In this document: positions 1 through 11,128 of the stretch, piece after piece
Position numbering within the stretch: the stretch's first letter is position 1
How the letters are laid out: each line of letters opens with the position of its first letter
NCBI RefSeq assembly: GCF_001653235.2
Contig: NW_019154043.1
Span: 744,001 to 808,000, forward strand
Reading direction: 5' to 3'
Origin: Pochonia chlamydosporia 170
Taxonomy: Eukaryota; Ascomycota; Sordariomycetes; Hypocreales; Clavicipitaceae
Length of the DNA stretch: 64,000 bases
Position numbers and translations under genes: made by a program
The notes under the pieces: generated by a model
What the model was told of the DNA's origin: nothing
The model's database searches: none
The model's input: only the letters and a program-made list of their open reading frames with translations

Positions 1-780
1 CGTTGTTCTGCAGATGCATACACAGTCCGCGGGCCGTTTCACATGAAGATTTAATGTTCGGTATGATGAGCTAAGCCAAATTGACCCGATATAATGCTCA
101 CTTCCCATGCTTGAATATTCGGACCGGAAATATTGACTCTTTCGTCATTGACCCTCAACGATACAATACAGTATCCACAGCGAGTTGATAAAAATGGCCT
201 TGACCTGCGACAATGGATCATTGATCGTGTCCTGTTCCAACACGCCAGCCAAGACACCACATGACTCGACACTCTGGCCACAAGACGCATTGTGTTCACA
301 ATGCACCGATAAAGTAATCGAGGTCACGCCACCCGGAACACAGGCAAAGCTCGAGTCAGAAAGTCCAGGAATACAGCACATATGAGGTCTATTTATTTCA
401 ATGTTCCTTCGGCCGCCTACCCATATAACCGTGTGCTGCGCTGCCTGTGTGCGCCGCCGGAGCCGTGTTCCATACCAAGCTCTAGATTTTGCTACCTGCG
501 CCGCGAGAACAACGCATCAGCCCCATGCAATGACGAAAAAGAGCACAAAAACAAATCAACAATGATGGGCTGAATTCAAATCGACAAGTGTGACCAACAG
601 GTCCATGGGTTGCTAAAACAGCAGGGCGAGCATAGTCCTGTGCACAGCAAAGCCATTGGAGGCTCGCCGGCGTCAAGACACGTGTGGAATCGGTCGGTAA
701 ATATTAAATGTGGTAAAGTGTCATCGTGGGATGAGGGACAACCAGGAGAGTGTCGTGATCGTGAAAAACAAAACAGGGGC
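1..780. other. Window edge and GNA1 3' flank, no gene supported
   Basis: Several short ORFs overlap here on both strands, but none has a recognisable domain or a clear splice-consistent extension. A cysteine-containing minus-strand ORF (145-381) starts at an ATG but has no signal peptide and no neighbouring exon I can join. The part next to 780 is probably the 3' UTR of the minus-strand gene that follows. Confidence 0.4.
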
Positions 781-1436
781 TCATTGAGATTTACTCTTGT
801 TTCCCTGGTAGTAGTGCGCCATCTGCAACCCAGCCCGTCTGAATCCGCACTTGATGTAGAAACCTTCGTTGGCGTCGCTGCAGTCGAGAATGCACTTGTA
901 GCAGCCGACCTTTTCGGCGACGTAGTCGAGCGCTTGGATGAGTCGGAGGCCAAGCTTCTTGCCCTGTTGGTCTTTGGCAACGGCGATGTCTTCAATGTGC
1001 CCGACTGCACCGAGACTATGAATGCTGCACTCAAAGTTAGCGGACCGAGTTCTCTGGTCGTTGAATTGAAGCTCCATTGTCGTGAAAGGAAAGCCAGCAG
1101 ATGGGACACGTACAACTTGCGCTCGACAATCAGAGCACCGGTGGCAACAACCGAATTCTCCATCTCAGCTCTGTTGGTATCCTCAATGACAATGATGTAG
1201 TACCCGCCCTGCTTATCCATCTGCCTGAATTGTTCCTCAAAAGACTCCTTGGTAATGTCGCCGACCGTTGTCAATACCCTCAAGCACTCGAGAAAGCCAG
1301 TGTCAAAGTCGGTCGGCCGCAGGGCCCGCAGCTGGTAGCCCTCGGGAAGCTTCTCAGCTACCTCTGGAGAGATGAGCTTGGACGAGAAGAGACCATCTTC
1401 GGGAGCCATTGTAATTTCGATCGTGGGATGAGGCAT
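781..1436 (-). CDS. GNA1: Glucosamine 6-phosphate N-acetyltransferase (GNA1)
   Basis: It transfers acetyl from acetyl-CoA to glucosamine 6-phosphate, the second step towards UDP-GlcNAc for chitin and glycans. Two exons are seen: 1436-1114 and 1024-781, with an 89-bp intron (1025-1113; donor GTACGT, acceptor TGCAG). Splicing gives a 188-residue protein and restores the family signature ERKFIHSLGAVGHIEDIAVA, followed by an acetyl-CoA loop QGKKLG and a C-terminal ILDCSDANEGFY stretch. The ATG at 1436 puts about 15 residues before the conserved LFSSKLISPEV, as in other fungal GNA1 proteins; an internal ATG at 1409 is the alternative. Reading on upstream reaches only a TTG at 1478, so the longer form is unlikely. 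The loop has Lys where many homologues have Gly (QGxGLG). The enzyme is usually essential and single-copy in fungi (family knowledge). Confidence 0.93.
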
Positions 1437-4261
1437 ATGGGCTGTGAAGTGTTGAGCGTGGAGTTTGGTGGCGTTCAACGGTGACGAACCAGACGGCTAA
1501 TTCGTAGCAAGGAGGAAGGAGATTGAGCGAGCGAGGTTGTCTAGCGAGCGAATGTGCAAAAGTCGAGATGAATTGAAACGAAGAATCAAGGTCAAAGATG
1601 AGGAAAAAGGGGAAGGCGGGATACAAAAGTCAGAGATGGATGGATGGATGGGGGTTGGGATGGAACAATGAGGCGCAAGTCAACAAGCATCATGATTGAC
1701 AGCAACCAGCACAGACAAGCCAAACCGGTCAAGTTCGGCGAGTCGAGGCTGAGACCGCCGCATCGGGTCTCAGAGCTTTGTGCTTTTGCCGTCAATGCCA
1801 GGGCGACTAGGGGAGGCCTTGTGGGGGAGTGGAGACTCCTGATTGGCCCGTTTGGTGCTGGCGGGAGTGATGTACAGGAGAGCCGCCTGGAGGGTCAGCG
1901 TTGGCAGCCCTGTAAGCACGTCCCTTGGAAGATCTTAGGGGCTATCGGGCAGAGCCTTCAGGGGCAAGGCCCCTGTAAACCAAAGGTTGCATGGTCAGCT
2001 CCGGACCTGGATGTTCCCATTCGATCAATTATTGATGTCTTCGAGTCCGCAAACAGCCCAAGCCTCAGACATTAAGCACAAAAGCGCAACAAGCAGAGTA
2101 AACGAGAAACTTGGGCATTCATCCAACGCGACAGAAAAGTCCAGCCACAAATTGAACGCCCACGTCGACTTGGCCATAAGAGGAATTGCTGGAGGATTAA
2201 TGGGGCATTGCTGTTGCAGGTGTGGCGGAGGCTGACCAGAAAAAGCTGGATGATGACAAGCGGGAGCCTCGTGTTTATTCTTGGAAACACTTGAAAGTCA
2301 ATCTAATTGATCCAATAAATTTGCGCAATGAGCCTATCGCTCCCACCGAACCCCATCATGCAGTGCCGGGACGCATTCATCCACTCCTGGCCAGCATTGG
2401 CGGTTGGCGTTCCGTTCCTGTGCCTGGCCCAGTGGGATCAATTGATGTGCAGGCAACACCTTGATTGAGCACCGCGAATAATGACGTTGGTGTCACAAGT
2501 AATTTGGGTAAATTTTCACCTTTCCCATCAAACGTGTCAGTTTTCGTCCAGGTCGTCATGACGCAAAAAGTTCGCGTGGTCAATGGCGATCTGACGTCTA
2601 TCGTACCCTGGCTATCATGATCAAATTAACGCAGTCTTTCATGTGCGTAGTGTTGCATGGACAGGTCGCATGGTGCCTCAAGTGCTTGTTCATGACATCG
2701 ACGCCCAAGTGTCCTGGATTAAAGCATCCCGATATTCCTTCTGCCTACCAACCTAGGTAGGCATACGCATGCTATGATCGCGCCTCGGACCGCTGCATTC
2801 GCATGCGCACATGAAAAGGAGGTGCGGGTTCCTAAGCATCTGTCTTTCAATGTTGGCTGGATGTGAATGTGGCGAGGACATTTCGGACGGATTTGACAGG
2901 TGCACATTTTATGCAGCGATGTTAAGCATTCTGATTCAAATTTCTCCTCCAACATTGAAGGTCGAGAAGATCTCGCTGCTTTTGCACTATCACCACGTGG
3001 TGGTGACTTACGATGCGGCTGTTGAAATGTTGGTTCCTGAGCGAGATTTGTATGATCTGTCTGGAATGGTCGCAAATTGTCTGGCGGATTCTGAATTAAC
3101 TTATTTCAAGATGAGCCATCGGAGGAAATTGCCCAATACCACTGTCAACTTAACTCAGCTTAGTCTCGTGAGGTATTTGAGGAACAGTGTAAACAAAGGC
3201 AATCTTCACAGTCTATCTTCACCAGCCAATGATTGCTAGTGTGCAACAACTTGATTCATTGACCAATGTTGAATCGTAACTGCTATCATTACGACTGAAG
3301 GATGTCCGTATTATATGGTTTCAATTTCTATGCGCAGGCCATTCCCTCTTTGCATCCTTGGTTATCAGCCAGTTCGGAGCTGTACAAGACTCTTCTTTTT
3401 GAGGATGCATGGGATGCAACTACCGGCAAGAGGGTTGCGGACATTTTTGGGCTGGCACAGTCGTTGTGAGGCCATTCCAAGCAACCGCATCTAAGCTACC
3501 CAGACCTTATGGGATACACCCACTAGTGCAGTAGTTTGGTAATCAGTAACTGGCAATTTCAACTTAAAGTTGTATGAAAATTCCTGTTATGTGATGACTC
3601 GTCAATGCTCGGAACGATGTGGCGTCGATTGTTGACCTTTGCTTGGTAGTCTCGGGAAGAGGCGAGGCGCGTCCCATCCAGACTAGAATGTGACTGGACA
3701 AAAGTTGCAATCACATGCAAGCACTTCCACCATGTGCCATGTCATTTTGTACCTTGTACCTGACTTTGCCCGTGCCCACGCCCATATGCACTCCACGTCC
3801 ACGGAATCTGGTACTTCAGGAACGAAAGTGACTTTAACAAGTTCCAGCTCTCGATAAAGAACTTGACGGCAGAAGCCAAAACACACCAGACATCTTCGAC
3901 AACTGAATCCACTCACATCCTGCCCCAACAGAACGACTCAGGAACGGACATTACGGCTCTTTCAGTTAGCCCTTTGCCCGGCGCGCATCAAACATTTGGT
4001 CCAAATATTGCCACCACCCAGTGCTCTGTTTGGGGTACATTCTCTGTTGCTCTGCTTGTTTATTGTTGCATGTGGTCAGCTGGTACTCTGGCAAACCTAC
4101 TTTCTTACCTATTACATACTGTTGCGTCTGCTCTCTCACACAACGCTTCTCCCTCGCAACATCTGCGACGCTTGAATATTACTACATGTCTCTGCATATA
4201 ATGCTTTCACCACCTATACTGCATCCGCATTTACCCAACACATCACTCAGCGACTCCCGCC
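1437..4261. other. Long intergenic region between GNA1 and the lipase gene
   Basis: There are 2.8 kb with no gene I can support. A short GATG tetranucleotide run lies at about 1635-1651. The plus-strand ORF at 2811-3239 and the minus-strand ORF at 2719-3075 overlap each other, have mixed composition and no recognised domain. The pyrimidine-rich stretch at about 4120-4260, just before the lipase ATG, looks like its promoter or 5' UTR. Confidence 0.45.
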
Positions 4262-7200
4262 ATGTCCAAAGGCAAGCCTCGTGATATCGAGGCCTCTGCC
4301 GGCCCAACCTACCACTCTCCGGGTCCTACCCTTCTACCCGGCCCTATAGCCCAGGCCGTCAGCTTGGCTACACGATCAACATCCCTTGCTATTCGCGTAG
4401 GATCTTTCGTCGGCTGCTACAGTCTCGATGCTGCCAGATTTACAACCCTGTCAAGCCTAGGATTGGCTCGAGGTCTGGTAGAGACAGTCCTGAGTAGAGC
4501 CGCCCGGGATACGATATCACTGTCTGCTTCGGATTTGGGCGTCGACGAAACTGAAACCATCCTGGAGCGCAGTTTAGAAAGTCTGCACTTTGCCGTCACC
4601 CAAATCGTGTTTTGGACATCTGCCAGCTTTCGACTAACAGGGACAACAATATCAACCGCCTCCGAGGCATCACAACTTCTGTTAGGAAGTCTCGACAAGC
4701 TGTTTGGCTCCACCGATTCATCTCGGGCTGTCGCGAGCATCATTACTCTTGTTCGAAGGGAATTCAACAATCCAGCAACTGGAGTCGGGGGTGAGAAGGT
4801 TGGAGTTTCAGACTTGGTAGTGGCCCTCAGCGCTTTGGCCTACTTGCAACAAGCTTCTCGACGATCAGCATCTGAAGAGGCCCGGCGACAGGCATATGAG
4901 GAGGTGATTTGGGATGTAGTCGTTCTCAGCGACGGTGAGCGTATTGACGTGCGCGGCGACGACGACCCCGAACGCCAATTTACCTCAGGGAGCTACGGTG
5001 CTGATGACCTTGGGATACGATATGGAGCTGGTGATGATGACGAGGCTGTCATGGACCGACTCAAGAGCCATATTACCGCTAATCTTGACCCTGGCACGTC
5101 AGTATCGATATCGAACTCTGTATCTTCAGTTCAGACAATTACTGTTGACGTCAAAGGGCCGCAAATGCTGTCACTGCCCACTCCCCCTGGCGCGGAGATT
5201 GTCGAGACTCGGGGGAATGCAGCTCCAGGGAATCGTCGATCGTGGGGGTTCGGCCAGGAAAACGACACATCTTACACAGTTGTCTACAGAATTCAAAGAG
5301 ACAAACTCCGATCGGCCATGTTTCGTGGCGAGGAGGAGGAATCTGGCCCTTCTGTCGTTGAGGTGACAGATGACGACCCTGCTCTGAAGACTGAACCAAT
5401 CTTGAAACTGGAACCGGCACCCAAGTCTCTCAAAAACACAACCACCTCCAAAGGAAAGGAATTTAAACGTCCAGCCTCGACCCCTTCAAGTACCGTAACT
5501 TCTCCACGTACCGCAAGCCACCTAGATGTTCCCTTAGAAGCAACGAAACCTCGACGCCCGTCTCAAACGCTGGACCTGGAAACATCAGCAAACCAAAAGA
5601 AACAACGATCGCCACCAATGGAACCTCCACCCCGTACCTCTTCAGATAAGAAGCAGACGACAGACTCTAGCAAGCGATCCATGCCGAGAAAGAAGGTCGA
5701 AACACTCAGTAACGGCAAACAATCTGACAAGCGACCAGGTCTGAAGCAAGTTTTGAAGGAAAGCAGTCAGTCTCTGTCCAATATCTGGAACAAGGACGCT
5801 TCTGACACGGAGCCGACTCGAAGCACAAGCAAACAACGGCCACAGTGGAAAGGACCTGGGGCGATTGCTCCCGAACAACCTAGTAAATTAAAGTCGCCCA
5901 CCACCCGAACTCAACCGCAGCAACAACTAGCCCAACGTAACGCTCCAGTTCGACGAGGCCAGACACCAGATCCCTTTAGCCGGCCGTCATCACGGGCCAG
6001 CTACGTCTCAGTTCACGAACGAAGAAGGGACTCCATAGTTTCGCTTACCGACGCCTACTCGCGAAACACCACCAGCGGCATGCGTCCTGCCTCGCCAACC
6101 ATACTGAGAACAGACTACTCCACTCAAGAGACGATATCGCGAACACCCGGCGAGATCTATCCTGTTGGACCGGTGCCCCCGTCACCTCGTGCTAAGAGCC
6201 ATCATCGCCGATCGGTATCTTATGCCCCCAGTTTGTACAGCCTGGCAACAAACGACTCCCAATCCTCCCTTCTATTAGCATCGTACTACCAGAAGAGTGC
6301 GTACAATGCCTCCAATGCTTTAAATACATTGCGAAGGGAAGGTTTTGTCGATGGAACGTTTCCAGCGGGTCACTTGTTGCAGAACATTACAAGATACATG
6401 CGATATTCGTCTGCATCTTACGGCTCCCAGTTCATGAAACTCTTGGGCATCTCAAAGGAGCTCCCTGCTGGACGGGTTGGCGACAAGACGCACCAAGATG
6501 TCCGTCATTTTGTGCACCACACCGAATCTCACGATGGAAACATACTCCTTGCATCGTTTGTCGACCCGCAAGGAGGTTCTGATGGCACCGGTTCCACGGG
6601 CACAGGAATACCACTGGTGCACTACATCTCGCTTGACCACGAGGCCAAGGCTGTCGTTTTGGCATGTCGAGGAACCTTGGGATTTGAGGACGTACTTGCC
6701 GACCTGACGTGCGACTATGACAACTTGATTTGGAGGGGCCGAGCATACCGGGTGCACAAGGGGGTACATGCTTCTGCTAGAAGACTCTTATTCGGCGACG
6801 ATGGCCGGGTTCTTGTCACACTAAAGGAAGCATTGATTGAGTTTCCAGACTACGGTCTCGTGCTCTGTGGCCATTCTCTAGGAGGAGGTGTCACGTCCCT
6901 CCTTGGTGTCATGTTGTCAGAACCCAACCCTGACGGTCCCGGCTTCGTCATCTCAGCTGAACCTCATTCAAGACTCCTCACACAAGGGCTTGGTGCAGAC
7001 CACAAGTTCAGCGAGGTTCGACTCCCAAAATCACGTCGAATTCATGTCTACGCCTACGGACCCCCGGGCATAATGTCACCATCTCTGCGCAAAATCACAC
7101 GTGGGCTCATCACCACCGTCGTACACGGCAACGACATCGTACCCCATCTGTCTCTCGGGGTTCTGCACGACTTTCAAGGTCTAGCACTCGCGTTCAAGAA

Positions 7201-7609
7201 GGACGAGAACCAGACTAAAGCAGAGATAAGGCGTAGGATGTGGCTAGCCTTTCAGGGCCATCTTTCCGATAAATGGTACCAAAGTACACCGGCTGCGCCA
7301 AAGGAACGCGATGACGAGTGGGTGCTACCGATGCTTCAGGCGTTGCGGGATACCATGAAGGGCAAGAAATTAGTGCCCCCGGGAGAGGTGTTTTCGGTTG
7401 AGTCGACGAGAGTACTGAGAAGAGATGCGTTTGTGATGCTGGAAGAGGGCCCGATTGGAAGGCCGGCGAGACGCGTGGTGCTCAAGTATATTAAGGATGT
7501 GGAGGGGCGGTTTGGGGAGATGCGATTCGGGACGGGGTTATTGACGGATCATAGTCCGGCGAAATATGAGGACGCGCTGAATAAGCTACGGCTGGGGCTG
7601 GTTGAATGA
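4262..7609 (+). CDS. Class 3 lipase (sn1-diacylglycerol-lipase-like), intronless, 1115 aa
   Basis: This is a large cytosolic or membrane-associated serine lipase of the alpha/beta-hydrolase class 3 family, expected to hydrolyse an acyl ester of diacylglycerol or a related lipid. Residues 1-340 hold a conserved fungal N-terminal region that starts LLPGPIAQAVSLATRSTS. Residues of about 365-640 are Ser/Thr/Pro/Lys-rich and likely disordered. The catalytic core follows: the ACRGT segment near 801, the nucleophile elbow GHSLGG with Ser872, GNDIVPHLS with Asp958, and a C-terminal TDHSPAKYEDAL with His1097. The spacing fits the Ser-Asp-His triad of diacylglycerol lipases, where the His also sits in a DHxPxxY context. 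No intron is needed. The start is the first in-frame ATG and leads directly into conserved sequence. The natural substrate is unknown. Confidence 0.9.
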   Translation: MSKGKPRDIEASAGPTYHSPGPTLLPGPIAQAVSLATRSTSLAIRVGSFVGCYSLDAARFTTLSSLGLARGLVETVLSRAARDTISLSASDLGVDETETILERSLESLHFAVTQIVFWTSASFRLTGTTISTASEASQLLLGSLDKLFGSTDSSRAVASIITLVRREFNNPATGVGGEKVGVSDLVVALSALAYLQQASRRSASEEARRQAYEEVIWDVVVLSDGERIDVRGDDDPERQFTSGSYGADDLGIRYGAGDDDEAVMDRLKSHITANLDPGTSVSISNSVSSVQTITVDVKGPQMLSLPTPPGAEIVETRGNAAPGNRRSWGFGQENDTSYTVVYRIQRDKLRSAMFRGEEEESGPSVVEVTDDDPALKTEPILKLEPAPKSLKNTTTSKGKEFKRPASTPSSTVTSPRTASHLDVPLEATKPRRPSQTLDLETSANQKKQRSPPMEPPPRTSSDKKQTTDSSKRSMPRKKVETLSNGKQSDKRPGLKQVLKESSQSLSNIWNKDASDTEPTRSTSKQRPQWKGPGAIAPEQPSKLKSPTTRTQPQQQLAQRNAPVRRGQTPDPFSRPSSRASYVSVHERRRDSIVSLTDAYSRNTTSGMRPASPTILRTDYSTQETISRTPGEIYPVGPVPPSPRAKSHHRRSVSYAPSLYSLATNDSQSSLLLASYYQKSAYNASNALNTLRREGFVDGTFPAGHLLQNITRYMRYSSASYGSQFMKLLGISKELPAGRVGDKTHQDVRHFVHHTESHDGNILLASFVDPQGGSDGTGSTGTGIPLVHYISLDHEAKAVVLACRGTLGFEDVLADLTCDYDNLIWRGRAYRVHKGVHASARRLLFGDDGRVLVTLKEALIEFPDYGLVLCGHSLGGGVTSLLGVMLSEPNPDGPGFVISAEPHSRLLTQGLGADHKFSEVRLPKSRRIHVYAYGPPGIMSPSLRKITRGLITTVVHGNDIVPHLSLGVLHDFQGLALAFKKDENQTKAEIRRRMWLAFQGHLSDKWYQSTPAAPKERDDEWVLPMLQALRDTMKGKKLVPPGEVFSVESTRVLRRDAFVMLEEGPIGRPARRVVLKYIKDVEGRFGEMRFGTGLLTDHSPAKYEDALNKLRLGLVE

Positions 7610-8246
7610 ATGATTTAATGATGATATGATAAAGGAGTATATAGACGTTTAAGCGAAGACATGGCATGAATAGAATTGAAGATGAACAAAATGTGCATTG
7701 TAGAGGTTGCGCGTGTTTGTCGTGTAACTATGTGTGAGCAAGTCAAGGAAAGATAACAATACACCAATCCACCATGATACTTGAAAGTAATTTGCCAAGT
7801 CAGCTTGACGTGAAGGGAGAAGTGCAAATTACATTTAACTTTCAACCACCCTTGTCTCCACATCGTCATGTCGAGATACCACAAGCCAGCATCACCACAT
7901 CCCACGATGCCGCGTGCAACATTCCGTTTCATTTCCACTCCAACGAATAAGCTTGTACAAATTGCGCGCAACCCATTTAGCATTGAGCTAACTAGCATGG
8001 ACAGCATGACATGCAGATTCACATTCACATTCACACAGACACATCTGTGCCCCGTCTAAGCGCCGATCTAAATCTAAGGCGTGTCAAAGTGCTCAACTGG
8101 TGAGACATGTCCACGCCCTGAATCCAACCCTCTTTCTTGACCCGACCGCCCGAATTTCTTTTTAATCTCCCCTTTTCTGTAATTTTCCAGTATTTCCCCC
8201 CAGATTTCCATCATCTCCATCATCAGCACAACAAGAAACCACCAAA
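7610..8246. other. Intergenic region, 3' flank of lipase and promoter of secreted-protein gene
   Basis: There is no supported gene. The stretch at about 8140-8240 is strongly C/T-rich, as is common just upstream of fungal start codons, and runs into the context CACCAAAATG of the next gene. Confidence 0.5.
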
Positions 8247-8792
8247 ATGCACATCTCAACCATCCTCACCATCTCCCTCGCCACCACGGCCTTCTCCCGC
8301 GCCGCCGACAAAGTCTGCACATCAACATCCTCCGCCACACTAACATGGCGCATCACAAACTTCGACTACCACTCTCTCGAGACGTTCACCACGCCCGCCC
8401 ACCAAAACGACTACGGATCCGCCAACTTTACGCTGGAGAACAGCGCGCTCAGCTACAGGACGACCTGCGCGGGTGTCTCTGCCCAAGCGCCGGATTACTT
8501 CTACGGGGACAAGGTGTATGAGTGTGAGACGCCGGCTGACGAGAAGGGCGATATGTCGAGATTTGCGTTTGATAAGAAGAGTGGCGTGTTGAGGATTAAT
8601 CAGACGTGGGTGTGTGAGAGGGATGGGAGCCGGTTTGATGGGCTGGGGGAGGTGCGGCTTGATTTGAAGTGTAGGGAGGATAGGTGGGTGAATCCGGAGT
8701 GGAAGATGGGCGAGGATTATTCGAGACGGAGTGTGAGTTGTGGGAGGGTGGATGTTCCTGTGAATATTACGTATTTGCAGGGTACGGCTTGA
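8247..8792 (+). CDS. Small secreted six-cysteine glycoprotein, 181 aa
   Basis: An N-terminal signal peptide (hydrophobic residues about 5-16, likely cleavage near residue 20, after the Ala-Ala) is followed by a mature domain of about 160 residues with six cysteines, enough for three disulfides. There are at least three N-glycosylation sequons (NFT, NQT, NIT). The domain opens with WRITNFDYHS, a beta-strand-like pattern reminiscent of Alt a 1/AA1-like or other fungal effector beta-barrels, but I cannot assign a family with certainty. It is intronless and has strong codon bias early in the gene. It is probably extracellular or cell-wall associated. Function is not known. Confidence 0.75.
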   Translation: MHISTILTISLATTAFSRAADKVCTSTSSATLTWRITNFDYHSLETFTTPAHQNDYGSANFTLENSALSYRTTCAGVSAQAPDYFYGDKVYECETPADEKGDMSRFAFDKKSGVLRINQTWVCERDGSRFDGLGEVRLDLKCREDRWVNPEWKMGEDYSRRSVSCGRVDVPVNITYLQGTA

Positions 8793-8938
8793 TGGATGGT
8801 TGAGTATTGCGTATATAAGTTGTTTTGGATGATGAACTAGGAGAGGTATTTGACAGTGGTGTATTTATGTGGATATTTTAGACTGACAGGAATAAGGCAA
8901 GCTAAACAGGGATATCAAAACCGCAAAACAACCAGACA

Positions 8939-9324
8939 CTACACAAGAACCTGTAGATCCTTTCCGTTCTTCTGCATAGCAAGCTGCTTGTTGCAGTTAC
9001 TACACGACCAGTGAATCTTCTCGAACCAGTGCTTGCGTCCAGGCAACGGCCACCACATGAGGTTCATAAACGTCTTCATCCCTTCGCTGCGTCCTTCGAC
9101 GACCGTCTGTGATCGTTTCCCGCACTCAGGACAGTCGATCCATTGCGCTCGGGGCTGCAGCTTGTCCAGCGGGATGCCGGGCGTGGTGTTTGGGGCTTGG
9201 GGGCCGTTGTCCATGACGGAGTCTGTTGACGAGAGGCCCGAGGCGGGTGAGCTTCTGTTACGTGTTAGTGCGGTTATGATGTTGTGTGGTATTGTACGTA
9301 CTGTTCGTGAAGGGCGGAATTCAT
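8939..9324 (-). CDS. LITAF-type zinc-binding membrane-associated protein, two exons
   Basis: Spliced exons 9324-9302 and 9254-8939 (47-bp intron 9255-9301; donor GTACGT, branch CACTAAC, acceptor AACAG) encode a 112-residue protein that starts MNSALHEQSSPASGL. The C-terminal half is a LITAF domain: CPECG, then a hydrophobic Trp-rich insert (MNLMWWPLPGRKHWFEKIHW), then CSNCNKQLA. The two CxxC knuckles bind Zn and the insert is thought to dip into endosomal or lysosomal membranes (family knowledge). The unspliced frame also gives a 151-residue ORF, but it reads through intron signals. The short first exon and the ATG at 9324 are inferred from the splice consensus. The role in fungi is mostly unstudied. 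Confidence 0.83.
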
Positions 9325-10360
9325 GGTTTGTTAGGGCGCGAGAAGCTGATGGTGAGAGTGATGCTGTTGTAGGTGGAAGTTGGACTTTTGACAACTACAT
9401 CAGCGAGACAGGCAGATATATACCCCAGCTCAAGCAGCCAAGCCTGTCAAAGGCACAAGCACAGACATATCTTAAAAAAGCCTGCCATTTAATTTAATGA
9501 CGTATCCGTGGCTGAGTACCGAGTCCCCTATTGCACGATCCATCGGATTGAGCGAAGAGTGCAGCAGCTGAGCGGCCAAAAGGGGAAGTTTGGACGCACA
9601 AGATAAGCCTATGGCGCAGGAAACTTCCCTTCGGAGAATTTTAAAAGGAAAATGCCCAAAAACTTCCCAATTTAAAACGCCTGCCGCAATATGGCCAGGG
9701 CTCAGGAGTCGACGAAACTTGTTGTTGGGTCCCGGCCGTGTAGTTGCAACAATTGGCGGAGCGACTGTCGCAGGATTTTTTCCCTAAACGGGCAAAATCG
9801 AGCGCCTGGTGGATCCGGGCGCTGACATCATGTGGCTGCGGCGCTGGCTTTTGGGCCTGTGATGTGATCGGCATGGTGGTGAGGCGCCTGCATGGATTGT
9901 GAGATGTTTGTTCTGCTGGGTGATGGGCTCGTCTGGGACGCATGTAAGCCGGGTAAATATTGGGGCTTGTCTTGTAAACGCGATGGGAAGCTTGGATTAA
10001 GTTTGATGATGATGAGTAGAAGCGGGATCGGGCGATTGGATAGTGTTGCCGCCGTTTTGTGTCTGGTTCTAACTGTCAATCTTGTTTCCCTGCATGTGAG
10101 CTGGTTTGGTTCAAATGCGGATATATAGTCAGGCGCAATGGACCGCACGCATTGCTCAGCTTTTACTCCCCTAATTTCTTGAAGCGAGTTACACGAGATG
10201 CATATTGTACTTGATTCGTCCACCGTCTATGGTGTAGCCGTCATGGCTAAGTTGAGGGTTGGCCAGCTGAGTAACGACTTGGCGCCAAGTCCAACTGCGA
10301 CAGCCTCAACGGCAGAGTCACCTCAGTCCACGAGGTCAATTACACCTGAAAAGATACACC
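9325..10360. other. Intergenic region, no gene supported
   Basis: Short overlapping ORFs occur on both strands without domains or consistent splice sites. The ORF at 10198-10437 on the plus strand overlaps the possible acidic gene that follows and is not supported. Confidence 0.4.
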
Positions 10361-11128
10361 ATGGCATCAAGTGCTTTGATGAAAAAGATGCTGAGGCTGA
10401 TAGTGCCAGATACGATCAACATATTGGGGGACGGTGACAGCTGTGAAGACGATGATCTGAGGGATGCACTGAAACAGCCTGACGAGATGAAAGAACCTGA
10501 ACGCCGGAAACACCCTGTGCAGACGGCGAGATGAAAACAGACATGGAAAAGGATGAACCCCAACTACAGATATCCTGACTCTGATCCTCGTCTTCGTGGT
10601 GCTACACCTCAAATGTCAACCACACAACGACACTCTCGTCTCCCACCAGCTCAGTACACACTCCTCTCTTCAATCTGTATGGATGGTGGTGCGGGTGCAG
10701 GAGGAGGCGGAGGCTGGCGAAGGAGACGTCGTCGCCCCGGCAGAGAAGACGAAGAAGTCGACGAAGAGGTTGATGAGGAGATTGACGAGGAAGGCGGGGC
10801 AGGGGGTGCTGCGAACGGTGGAGGGGGAGGCGGCGGACGTAAGAGAACACGCAAGACTATAAGAAAGATAGCGCGAAGAACAAAGAGATCTAATGATGAA
10901 AAGGACGACGATGCCGGTGGAGGAGCTAATGGCGGCGGAGGCGGAGGGAGGTCAATCGAAGTGGAGGGAGTATAGTTGACGGATATGAAGAGCCTTTGAG
11001 TTCGAGAAAGAGGAGGTGGGTCGATGTTGATGAGGGAGGTCATGGAGAAGAGGTTGTTGTGTCGGAGGTATGTCCCGATGGCGAGAGAATTGAAGTACCA
11101 GCCGTTGATTGATGTCGAGGGAGCGACC
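10361..11128 (+). other. Possible low-complexity charged gene or decayed gene
   Basis: Three plus-strand open stretches follow each other in different frames. The first, 10361-10534, starts at an ATG and gives 57 acidic residues with an EDDDLRDAL motif. The second, 10553-10975, holds Arg6, repeated DEEVDEE units and several Gly runs encoded by GGAGGCGG-type DNA. A third stretch, about 10945-11128, contains SSRKRRWVDVDEGGHGEE and looks coding. No clean introns join them in one model. This could be a nuclear charged protein with introns I did not resolve, a decayed gene, or simple-sequence DNA that happens to be open. No family is recognised. Confidence 0.25.

Noticed and set aside
145..381. 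Minus-strand cysteine-containing 78-residue ORF starting at an ATG
   Set aside because: It has no signal peptide, no domain and no flanking exon with matching splice sites. It overlaps another ORF on the plus strand.
2811..3239. Plus-strand 142-codon ORF in the long intergenic region
   Set aside because: It has no recognisable domain, its composition is like the surroundings, and a 118-codon ORF overlaps it on the other strand.
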